Below are positions 1 to 8,837 of a stretch of 11,627 bases of DNA, piece after piece (position 1 is the stretch's first letter; every line of letters starts with the position of its first letter). The notes beneath the pieces are model-generated. The model made no database searches, was not told the DNA's origin, and saw only the letters and a list, made by a program, of their open reading frames with translations. The DNA is from Conidiobolus incongruus B7586. Lineage: Eukaryota > Entomophthoromycota > Entomophthoromycetes > Entomophthorales > Conidiobolaceae. Where the stretch lies: the NCBI GenBank assembly GCA_000697335.1, contig JNEM01016317.1:1-11627 (forward strand), given 5' to 3'. The position numbers and the translations under genes are program-made.

Positions 1-928
1 AAATTTATTTAAAACATAATAAAGTATTTTTTGATAAATTATTAAATTTAAAAAATTATATTAATAATACCTATTTAATTTTGTTAAAAAGTTATTTAAA
101 AAATCTAATATTAATTATATAAATATATATTATATATATTAAAACTAAAGCTTAGATTATAAAATAAATATATAAAATATATACCTGTAATTTAAAAAAT
201 ATTTAAAAAAAAATAATTATATTAAAATAAAATATATCAAAATATATCTAAAAACAGAGGTCTTTAAAATAAATTATTATAATTAATATGTCCTAAATTT
301 TTTATATAATTTTGTATTAAAAAATAAAACCAGATATTATTTTAAAATAAAAAAATCTTTTTTATAAATCATAATAAATAAATTTTTTATTAATAAGTGA
401 ATATTTATTATAATAAATTGATCATATTAATATATGGTTATTTAACTTAACTTTTATAAATAAATCAAATAATATTAAAGTTTATATTATTTTTTAATTA
501 GAATTATTTTTAATTTATAATGAAATTATAAATTAAAGATATTTATTATATTTCAAAATAATTTTAAAATATAAATAATTAATATCATAAAAGATTTTTT
601 TTTAAATAAAAGAAAAACCTATTATATTGATTATATTTATTAAACTACCACCTATAAATTATAATTATTTTAGATAATTAAAAAATATACTTTAAACAAA
701 AAAATTCCTATAAATATATTAAAAAAATTTGTGAAATATTAAATTTCAGATTTGAATAATAAAGCTATATTTTAAGCATTAATATCTTGTTAAAATAATA
801 GCAAAAAGTTTTAATAATTAAAGAAAAAAATTAATTTTATGTTGTATATTAATTTTTATAGGCTTTAAATTAATAATCTTATTTAATTCTGATTTTAAAA
901 TTAGGTAATTATTTAATTTCTTTATTAA
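1..928 (+). mobile_element. Decayed mariner-type DNA transposon, copy A, left end outside the window
   Basis: The whole stretch aligns by eye to the reverse complement of 7510-8455 (copy B), at very roughly 70 percent identity with small gaps. The C-terminal half of a mariner transposase can still be followed, for example the block around 638-700, which matches the end of the catalytic core, and its tail around 765-840. The right end matches the B terminal repeat and stops at TTTATTAA (928), followed by TA at 929-930. By comparison with B about 380 bp are missing to the left. Many stops and frame changes make it non-functional. Confidence 0.75.
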
Positions 929-930
929 TA

Positions 931-1755
931 ATTTAATTAACTTGGAGATAGGAAATATGACATAGAAGAATTAACTTATATAAGTTATTTTGAATCTATA
1001 ACTTAAGAAAAAAGATTCAAATTAAAAAATGCTTCAAATATCACCTATATAACTTATTAAGAAAAATAACACAATCTTTTTATTTTAATATTGATTTTTA
1101 ATTTTTCAACACATATTTTAAAATAAGTTAAAAAAATTAAAAGTATTAGTACCTTATATTTTTATTTAAGATCAGATGAATAAGAAAAAATATAGTTAAT
1201 ATTAAACTATAATATTATATTTCTTATCCAATTATATATATAAATTATTCTATCAGGTGAATCATGGACTCTAGTATAAAACATATTACCAAGGAATAAA
1301 AATAGTGTTAGGGTTAAAAAATTAAAACCATTACTATAAATTACAAAACAAAAATTATTTAAAAATGATATTTTTAGTAATAGATATTAAGAACGCAACA
1401 TTCCACTGTTTATTAATAGAAAAGAATAAATTATAATAGTAGAATAAATTAGATTTTTAAAAATTATAAATTTTTATAAATATTTAATTGAAAAACCATA
1501 TATTTTAAATAATAGTAGCTATAAACATACAGTAAAAATTATCAAAAATTTGTTTATTAAAAAACTGGTCTTTATTACAACTTCCATCATATTCACCAGA
1601 TATGAATTCTTATGATTATGATTGTTTTAGTAGGTCAAAGAATTTGATTCAGAAAAAGGGATTTGATAACAATTCAACTTTACATTTCAATATTAAGGGT
1701 GCAATTTCGAAGAAAAATTATAAAAACCTGTGTAAAGAGGTTAAGAAATTATAAT
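931..1755 (+). mobile_element. Remnant of a second, different mariner-type transposase (element C), N-terminal part missing
   Basis: Mariner blocks appear in the correct order across three frames. They are GDRKYDIEEL (944, the GD-DLED block), a helix-turn-helix region to about 1130, KLKKLKVLVPY (1125-1157, like KVKKLGVWVPH), SGESW (1253-1267, like TGDEKW), KQKLFKNDIF (about 1347-1377, like KQNLHPKK), HTVKIIKNLF (1526-1555, after HDNA) and LPSYSPDMNSYDYDCF (1581-1628, like LPHPPYSPDLSPCDY). The third catalytic Asp survives at 1614-1616. The second is Asn and the first is lost or Glu. Several frameshifts and stops are present. The first roughly 45 residues and the 5' terminal repeat are absent because the remnant abuts copy A. 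No clear 3' terminal repeat was found. Confidence 0.8.
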
Positions 1756-1769
1756 TAGTATAAAATTAT

Positions 1770-2876
1770 GATACTAAAAAACAAGGACATTATTAACTAT
1801 TAAAATCATATCATTTTTGCTTTAGATTTATTTATTTTGTTAAAATATATATTTAAAATTAGTGTACTTATTTTTTCAGCCATTGTATAAATGAAAATCT
1901 ATAAAAAATATATTTTTTTTAATTCACAATTAATTATTAATAATTGGAATTTTGAAAAATATTATGATCAGAATAAATTTTATATAATAATTATTTATAT
2001 ATAACTCAATTTTGTTCATTTTAATAATTTCATTAGCTTAAAAATAAAGAATATTTATATTAGAGTATTTGATTGAATATTATAAGATATACTTATCAAT
2101 TTTTGCATCATTTTTCAAACTGATATTCATAAACATAGTGCTACTAGAAAGATGAATATGTATAAATTTTTTAGTTCTAAGAATGAGTTTATACACATCA
2201 CATATTTTCATTAAACAATCGAAACAATATTTGAATTTATTTTTCAAAACCTTATTGAAGATCTTGAAAAAATTTGAATTAGTATGGCAAATACTAGAAC
2301 AATATATATTGTAAGATACCAGTCACAAATTTAATATTATTTAAGATATTATAATGTGATGCTTTATAACTTTTTTCTAGAAAAAAAAGCAAATACAAAA
2401 GGTTTCCTAATATACACTTAATTAAATATTTATTTTGATTTAGCAATAATGAAAAGTGTCCATTTTCAAGTAACTACTAATAAACATCTTTCCAATTTGA
2501 TGAAATATCAAATAAGCTCAACATGATAATTGAAATGATCAATTATTCATATAAGTGATTGATCAAATAATTATCAACCTCAAAATATAACAGTGGATCC
2601 AATAAAGTTTGAATTGTCAAATTAACAGTCCTATCAACTGGATAATTTTTTATTAAGTCAATATAGTGACAATAACAAATTTTTGGAAAATGATAAAAAT
2701 CATCATATTTGTAAAATATCAAAAATGATATTTTGATGCGACAAGGTTGAAATAAGTAATTTTATACAGTTAATAAGTGCAAATAGAGTAGCTGTACTAG
2801 GTATAAACAATAAAGTTGTAATCTTTTCAATCAGTTGTGGGCATGATCACAGAGCAGGAATTTAAGAGAATGTGTG
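1770..2876. other. AT-rich intergenic DNA and probable 3' untranslated region, no gene seen
   Basis: No reading frame of useful length or family resemblance is visible on either strand. The part next to the gene (about 2640-2876) probably contains the 3' untranslated region of the wc-1-like transcript. The stretch 1770-1900 should hold the missing 3' end of mariner remnant C, but I could not define its terminal repeat. Confidence 0.6.
2649..2654 (-). terminator. Possible polyadenylation signal AATAAA
   Basis: On the minus strand an AATAAA lies 223 bases after the stop codon at 2879..2877. No exact AATAAA is seen closer to the stop. In DNA this AT-rich the word arises easily by chance, and fungal signals are loose, so this is only a candidate end for the transcript. 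Confidence 0.2.
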
Positions 2877-5063
2877 TTAGGAGACACTCTTATTACGCTC
2901 TGGTGAAGATGAGTCATCACTGAGTGATTTGGCATATTTAATACCACATGAGTTACATAGAGTACCAGGTCCATCGGGTCCCTTACGCCATTCAGTTGAG
3001 TTCTTACGCAAGCAATGGGCACAGATACGTTCGACGTCACTAGTCATGCGATGTTTCTTGGTCTTAGGCTTAGATTTAGCTTCATACTGCTCAAGTTCCT
3101 CTTTGAGTTTCTTATTAGCTAGACGAAGTTGATGTAGTTCAAGTTGCCATGTTGTGCTTCTTTCAGGATCCAAGATATCGAACATATTATCTTCTTTGCT
3201 AGGCGGAACAAGGTTCTGGGGTGAAGGAACCGAATTAGTATTTGTAGAATTAATTGATTCATCCCCAGATTGGGAACCACTACGACTAGAAGAATTACCG
3301 CTGGAATTAGAGCTTGTGGAAGAGGCAACAGGTCGAGATTGACATAATATAAAAGCTGGTTTGCCATTATTAAAAACATCACCTGGGTACATAGTACTAA
3401 CCATGTTCACATAAGTTCCCTTACCACTTCTCAAATGGTGGCTAATTCGAACTGCAATACCTTCCCTAGCCTGGTGAAGAGCTCTAGTAAGAGGAGTGGT
3501 TTTATCAGAAGGAACGAATTGATACATGGAGGTTCCGACAAAATCTTGAGGATCCATGTCCAGTGATTCTTGACAACCAGAGGTAACATATAGGAATATA
3601 CCATCAAGTGATAATTTGGACCAAAATTCGCCGGGAACAAATCCACCGTTGTTGACAACAGTATTCATTGAAAGTTGATATAATGGACGGATTCTTCCGC
3701 TTAAAATCAAGAATTTACGGCCCTTACTCTTGTCAACATACAAGCGACCAAGAGTTTCCATCCACAAGTAGTGGCCATCTTTATGACGGATTCTGTAAAC
3801 GAGAGAGAAAGGATCGTTACTGTCAGCAGCATCTTTAAGTTCTCTAAGCATCGGTGTATAGTCACTGGGATGACAATATTGACTGATAGAATTACCAACC
3901 AAGTCCTCAGGAGAATATCCAAGAAGTTTCTGAGTACTGGGAGAACTAAATAAAAATACACCTTTGATGGTGAGCACATGGACAAAATCATCACAATGAT
4001 TGACCAGAATTTGATTCCAAATAATATAACTATTTTCATCCCTTGGGCGGCCTACAATGGATTCATAAATATCACCTGGGCGCAATGATGAAGCAGCCAT
4101 GTTAGCAAAAAGAGAGTGGCCAGACATATTAGGAGGTGGTAATTGCTGAGGAATAGTGATTTGGGAGTAGTTAACAGCATAAGTACCATCCTTCATACGA
4201 GCTAAGATAGCATTTGGTTGTTCAACCAAATCCTAGATTTTTATTAGTCAAATTATCGAAATTGAAGTCGGAAAAATAACAAAAACTTACCACTTGTAGA
4301 CCAATAAAGAAAGTAATTTCATCTCCAATACTAATAGGAATAACGGTAACTAAATTCATAAAAGGTGTACCGTCCTTTTTATAATTAACCAACGAAATTT
4401 GATGTTCTTTTCCATGAACAATTTGAGATTTCAACTGGTGAACTGCAGAATTATCGGTGTATTTACGACGCGAACCTAAGGTAACTTGGCCGTCAGGAGC
4501 TTGCAGGAATCGACAGTTACGACCGATAGTTTCGGGGACGGTGTAACCTGTCAACTTTTCAAAATTGGGACTGGCATACAAAATAGGAAAGTCAAATCTT
4601 CTAGCATCAACAACTAAAAAGGCACAGCTTAAATCGACTGGCCCCAATTGAATTTGTTTGTTAGGACGGTCTGCAAGCCTTGCTAATAAGCCAAATAAAT
4701 CAAAACCCGAACTGGAGTAAATACCGGGAAAAGCATCGAAATTGGAGGTAGGAGAAGGTTGGGTAGCATTTACTCCAGGAGGAATTTGAGGTGGTAATTC
4801 AGCAGTAAGAATTTGGTGTTGTTGGGGTATTGTAGGTTGGTTGAACTGAGTAGGATCGATACCCATATTCATAGTTTCAGTTGGATTTAGATTCATTTGG
4901 AATGACTGAGAAGCTAGATCACTAAAATACAATATTATTTAGAGAGTTAAATTAGCATAATTTACAAAGTATAATACTTGGGTAAATATTGAGTACTATA
5001 GTACAATGAAGTATCTTGAGTAGTAGGCTGTGAAGCGTAGGAATAGGGAATTCCTTGATCCAT
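2877..5063 (-). CDS. wc-1: White Collar-1-type blue-light receptor and GATA-finger transcription factor, three exons
   Basis: Exons are 5063..4978, 4921..4291 and 4232..2877, giving 690 residues. The family binds a flavin, senses blue light and, with WC-2, activates light-responsive genes in the nucleus. Residues 124-239 form a LOV domain with the photoactive cysteine in NCRFLQ (C165) and the flavin-contacting Q169, N208, N218 and Q238 all present. The loop after the cysteine is 11 residues longer than in plant LOV domains, as in WC-1 and VIVID. PAS domains follow at about 311-422 and 442-541, then a Ser/Asn-rich linker (543-573), a coiled coil (598-625), a basic patch KPKTKKHR (627-634) and a CX2CX18CX2C finger (643-668). 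The protein ends 22 residues after the finger and has no polyglutamine, unlike the roughly 1,170-residue Neurospora protein. The ATG at 5063 is the first in frame after a TGA at 5102..5100. WC-2 is excluded because it lacks a photoactive LOV domain. Which WC-1 paralogue this is cannot be told. Confidence 0.95.
4233..4290 (-). other. Intron 2 of the wc-1-like gene (58 bp), just after the LOV domain
   Basis: The donor is GTAAGT, the acceptor is ATCTAG, and GACTAAT, about 10 bases before the acceptor, is a good branch point. Splicing is between codons: LOV-terminal FIGLQV joins DLVEQPN, which is the continuous sequence expected for WC-1 proteins. The 58-bp length breaks the frame if the intron is kept. 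The retained frame runs on for 22 residues and stops at 4222. Confidence 0.93.
4922..4977 (-). other. Intron 1 of the wc-1-like gene (56 bp)
   Basis: The donor is GTATTA and the acceptor is TTTTAG. A GCTAAT branch-point candidate lies about 30 bases before the acceptor. Splicing joins CCCAA to TGATCTAGC, so the intron splits codon 29 (Asn). Read through without splicing, the frame stops after 33 residues, so removal is needed to connect the ATG at 5063 to the LOV exon. The position is inferred from signals and frame, not from transcripts. Confidence 0.85.
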
Positions 5064-5324
5064 TTTAATTTTTAAAAAACTAATAGAAATTAAAGAAAAT
5101 CAGATTAAAACAATGTATATAGTTAAAGAAAGGGCTGACTTTGTAAAACTAGTAAGTTTTAATAAACTAATAAATACAAAGTTCAATATTGCAAATCGGA
5201 AATATGGTTAGAATATGTGCAATTTATATAATATTGAATGTGACTTATAGGTAAATTAGGCTATATGAATAATTTAAAGATATTGAATTCAGGAGAGTTT
5301 TGAACAAAAATGTTGTAACTAAAT

Positions 5325-5386
5325 GATCATGAAATGTTGCGATGATCTTTTTTAATGCAATTAGATCGAACTTTTATATAGATCGG
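5325..5386 (-). promoter_or_regulatory. Candidate light-responsive upstream region: spaced GATC sites around a TATA-like box
   Basis: GATC occurs at 5325, 5344, 5364 and 5381, that is at spacings of 19, 20 and 17 bp. Two of these read CGATC on the gene's strand and flank TATATAAAAG (5380..5371). The site at 5364-5369 is GATCGA. Paired GATC or GATCGA-like motifs are the known binding elements of the Neurospora White Collar complex, and WC-1 genes are light-induced in several fungi. The region lies about 260-325 bp upstream of the ATG. The motifs are seen directly; their role is inferred. Confidence 0.45.
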
Positions 5387-5417
5387 TAAATTTAATTGGT
5401 TAAATCTACTTAATTTC

Positions 5418-5427
5418 ATCGGCCGAT
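5418..5427. promoter_or_regulatory. Perfect 10-bp palindrome ATCGGCCGAT upstream of the wc-1-like gene
   Basis: This is one of the few GC-rich words in the intergenic DNA and is a perfect palindrome carrying CGAT on both strands. An ATCGAT follows at 5482-5487. It lies about 355 bp upstream of the start codon, next to the GATC cluster. It could be a site for a dimeric regulator, possibly the product of this gene or a zinc-cluster protein. Function is not shown by sequence alone. Confidence 0.3.
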
Positions 5428-5902
5428 TCTCATTTTGATTTGTTGATTATTGATTAGGTATTTCTTTCTAAATTTGGTTATATCGATTGAAAGAAATGAA
5501 AGCTTAATAGTCAATACTCACCAAATTGAATATAATATAACTACAATATATTGTAAAACTTCAAAAGAATATTTTGAATAATATTATATTTTGAAATACA
5601 TACAGCTAAAATATGAATATATTGTAACTTAGAAATAAATTTTTTATTAAATTCATGTCAATGATAAATTTAATTTTAATACGAATATAACAACGTCAAT
5701 AAATCCAAATTTATCCACTATGGCTCCTGATTAAACCCAATTTGCAAGTCAAACCTCAATTGAGCTTTGTTAACCTTTTAAACTCTTAACCAATAACCCT
5801 GTAAAAACAACCCAACTATTCCCGAATATTTGTCCTAATCATCAAATAAAACACTCTTAAATGATTTGGAATCAAGTTGAGATTATAGACAATTTCTCAA
5901 AC

Positions 5903-5933
5903 TTTAATTTTAATTTTAATTTTAATTTTAATT
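5903..5933. repeat. Short tandem hexamer repeat (TTTAAT)n, about five units
   Basis: The hexamer TTTAAT recurs perfectly about five times. It is a small low-complexity repeat some 840 bp upstream of the wc-1-like start codon. No function is apparent. Confidence 0.8.
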
Positions 5934-7509
5934 TGGTTAAATGAAATTAAGGGATATTTAATAAATACAGTCACTGAAATTAAATAAATTTACAAAATTG
6001 GTTGAACACCATAAAATATAACCAGTTATAACCTCTGAAAAAGTGGTATTACTGAATCAGTTTGAAAAATGAATTTTATATGACTCGTTCATTTAATATC
6101 AATTCATGTCACATAATCTAAATTATCTTACACTACCTCAATATTTATTTAAAATAATATGCTGTTTCATTTAATATTAAATTAAATATTTATAGTGTAA
6201 ACTGTTTATTTTCACAATCTGATTTAGTTAATAATCTTTAATGAAACTGCTCACAATACCAATATATGATTTTTTAAATGAAAAAAGCACAAATAAAATT
6301 TTTTAAAATCCAAGTTATAAATTGCCCTTTTTAAATTTTGAGATATACTAATTTTTAACTTGAATCTTTTTTACTCAATATATATAAATAAACGGCTATT
6401 TAAATACAAAAATATAATTAAGGTTTAAAATGATCAGTAGATACAAATAATGAAAAACTATGATGATTTTTTTTATAAAATTTATCAAATATCAATAACA
6501 AATAAATTGTTCATAATACAATATTCAACATATCAAATTTTCATTCATTGATATTTTTAATTACTACCAGTATAAAACTTGTTAATGTTTCCACTTACAA
6601 TGAAAATTAATAGTATTTATTATATATAATTGTAAAATAATTGTGCCTTATAATATTAACATATTTGAAGTATTTCACTACTAGAAAATACAATTTTAAA
6701 CATAAATGGTAATACTATATTTACAAGATATCTAACCAAAAATGATATTGAATAGATCAATGATGTATAGATATTATTTAATAAAATTTATAATTATCAA
6801 TTAATATCCTTATTAGTTCAATATGGTAAAAAATGTTGAACAAGCTATTGTATTTATATTGTTCTTATTCAAATTCCTATGCCCTTTATCAAATATGAAA
6901 ATACATATGTTGTGAATATGATAAACGACTAATTACGTCATATTAATTAATATCATCATATATACCAGAATATAAATCCAGTCCTATACAAACTGAATTT
7001 GTTTATATTATAATTAATATTAGTTATTATCAAAGTCTTATTGAAATAATTTCTCTTATTTCATGAAAATTACATTAATATATTAAAATTTTAATCAATA
7101 ACACTAAAAGAAAATTTTAACTCTTTTAAACTAATATAATACAATATGATTATATTTAATCGAAAGTATTACATATTAATAATATTATGAAACTATAAAA
7201 AATATAATGAAATATTAATTAGTTTTGGAATAAAATTTAATATTAAGACTAACAGAGAATACCTCAAATAAACTAAAATTGTATTTATATTATGCCTTTT
7301 CAAAAGAGTTCATTCATATTAAGTTATGTAATCAATTCTCTATTATTTTTTGAAAATAGATATTTTAATATCCTAAAGCAATATATATATAAATTTTAAA
7401 CCTATCAAACTAGTGAATTAATATATAGTGAATTATTTTATATATTTTTGATATGATAAACCAGATCAATATTTTTTAATCAACTTTATAATTTTATATT
7501 CTTAAATTA

Positions 7510-7541
7510 TTAGTGTAGAAATTAAGTAATGGCACAATTTT
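7510..7541 (+). repeat. Left terminal inverted repeat of mariner copy B
   Basis: It starts TTAGTGTAG, continues with AATTAAG and carries the core ATGGCACAATTTT. It is the inverse of 8804-8835 apart from a few substitutions and one 1-bp gap. The preceding TA (7508-7509) is the expected target-site copy. The exact outer boundary could differ by a few bases because the flanks are also AT-rich. Confidence 0.75.
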
Positions 7542-8742
7542 AAGATTAAAATTAAACAAATAAATTAATAAATAATATATAAAGATTAATGAGTAATATA
7601 AAATTAATAGCCTCTTTTATTATTAATAACTCTTTTTTATACTTTTAATAAGCTTCTAATACCTAAATAATAGTTCTTTTTATTAAAAACTGAAATTTAA
7701 TATTTCACAAACCAATTTAATTTATTTATAGGAATTTTTTTCTTGTAAGTTATTTTTTTAATTGTCTAAAACAATTATAATTACATAGGTTATAATTAAA
7801 TAAATATACTAGATATAATAACTCCTGGTAATTTTTTTATATAAAAAATCTTTTATAACTTTAACTTTATGTATTTTATAATTATTATATAAAATAATAA
7901 GTATCTTTAATTTATATTGAGAATATTATTTAGAAATTGTTTTATTTAAAAAGGTAATATATAACTTATTATTAATTAATTTTCTTTAAGGTATTAAATA
8001 AAAAAACTATATACTATTATAATCTATTATAACAATTAATAATTATTTATATTTAAAGTGTTTATTTATTAGAATTTATAAAAGGGATTAATTTAACTTA
8101 ACCTAACATCTTGTTTTATTTTTAAGTAAAAGATTATATAAAAAAATTTAAGATTCATTAATTATAAATATTTATTGTAAAAACTTTTGTTTTTGGTTAT
8201 ACCTTAATAAATTTAATTTAGCTATAATTATTTTAATTTTCTTTTAAACTTTTATTAAATTATAAAATATCTATTTTATATTTTTATTAATTAATTTAAG
8301 TTTCAACTTAAGTAAATATAATATACTTATATAATTAATATTAAATTACTTTAATAATTCTTTAATAAAAATAAAAAGATATTTCTTAATATATTTTTTT
8401 ACTTTATTAATAAATAAAAAAATAACAGTAGAAATTAGTTTTTTAAATTTTAATAAATTTTAAATAATATCCCTTTTAGCTTTAAAATCATAAATCTATT
8501 AATATATAGTAGTTTTAAATAAAACACTATCTTTATAAGTTGTTTATAAGCTTTAAATAATTTTAAAGAGTTTATAGTTAAGTTTTAAAAATACAAAAAT
8601 AAAAGCCTTTTGATAATTATAATCTAATTTAAATATAATTAAATTTAAGTGTAAATTTTAAAATCAAAATATTTTAATAAAAAAAATAATTAAAGTTGAA
8701 TATATATATATAGTTTGAAAATATCTATTTTCCTATATATTT

Positions 8743-8762
8743 TATATATATATATATATATA
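8743..8762. repeat. (TA)10 microsatellite
   Basis: There are twenty bases of uninterrupted TA, with a shorter TA run at 8701-8712. Both lie inside the 5' part of mariner copy B, so they probably expanded after the element died. Confidence 0.85.
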
Positions 8763-8803
8763 ATCTTTCAAAATGTATAATATATTTAAAAGATCAGAAA
8801 TTA

Positions 8804-8835
8804 AAAAATTTGCCATATCTTAATTTTTATACTAA
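8804..8835 (-). repeat. Right terminal inverted repeat of mariner copy B
   Basis: On the minus strand it reads TTAGTATAAAAATTAAG followed by ATATGGCAAATTTT, matching the left repeat at 7510-7541. TA at 8836-8837 completes the target-site pair. The equivalent end of copy A is visible at about 897-928. Confidence 0.75.
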
Positions 8836-8837
8836 TA

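Larger units (their letters stand above)
5064..7507. other. Upstream intergenic region of the wc-1-like gene, no other gene seen
   Basis: The first 450 bp carry the GATC cluster, the TATA-like box and the palindrome. From 5700 to 5870 the plus strand is unusually rich in C and poor in G compared with the rest of the window. The remaining DNA to 7507 is AT-rich with no recognisable coding potential, RNA gene or further mobile element. Confidence 0.6.
7510..8835 (-). mobile_element. Full-length but dead mariner-type DNA transposon, copy B (about 1.33 kb)
   Basis: Read on the minus strand, the mariner order is clear. It has a helix-turn-helix region (about 8420-8250), LLRYNQKQKFLQ (about 8210-8175, like ERYN-EG--FL), IINES (about 8165-8151, like TCDES), DYNSI-FFYLIP (about 8022-7987, like FWDSKGIIYFDYLP) and NYNCFRQLKK (7782-7753, like CDYHLFGQLKK). 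Asn stands where mariner has its third catalytic Asp. The length is normal for mariner. The ends are near-identical inverted repeats and TA stands at both edges (7508-7509, 8836-8837), as expected for mariner insertion. Numerous stops and shifts have killed it. Confidence 0.82.

Noticed and set aside
2536-2565. Inverted repeat TGATCAAT ... ATTGATCA with a 12-base loop
   Set aside because: The arms are only 8 bp and AT-rich, with no T-run, gene end or related copy beside them, so chance is a sufficient explanation.
2929-3953. Open frames of 60-67 codons on the plus strand inside the photoreceptor gene (2929-3132, 3154-3342, 3771-3953)
   Set aside because: They are antisense to well-conserved PAS and zinc-finger exons, have no family resemblance and are expected by chance in the less AT-rich coding DNA.
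2831-4039. Additional minus-strand frames overlapping exon 3 in other frames (2831-3040, 3119-3382, 3431-3658, 3707-4039)
   Set aside because: They are shifted readings of the same exon. The main frame carries the complete PAS and finger motifs.
2877-5063. WC-2 or an ordinary GATA factor
   Set aside because: The complete photoactive LOV domain with NCRFLQ plus two further PAS domains is the WC-1 layout. WC-2 lacks the photoactive LOV, and ordinary GATA factors lack PAS domains.
7510-8835. Tc1-type element (DD34E, DLNPIEN motif)
   Set aside because: The catalytic region fits the mariner form CDY-xF followed by QLKK better than the Tc1 DLNPIENLW form, and the upstream ERYN, FWDS and YLP-type blocks are mariner signatures.
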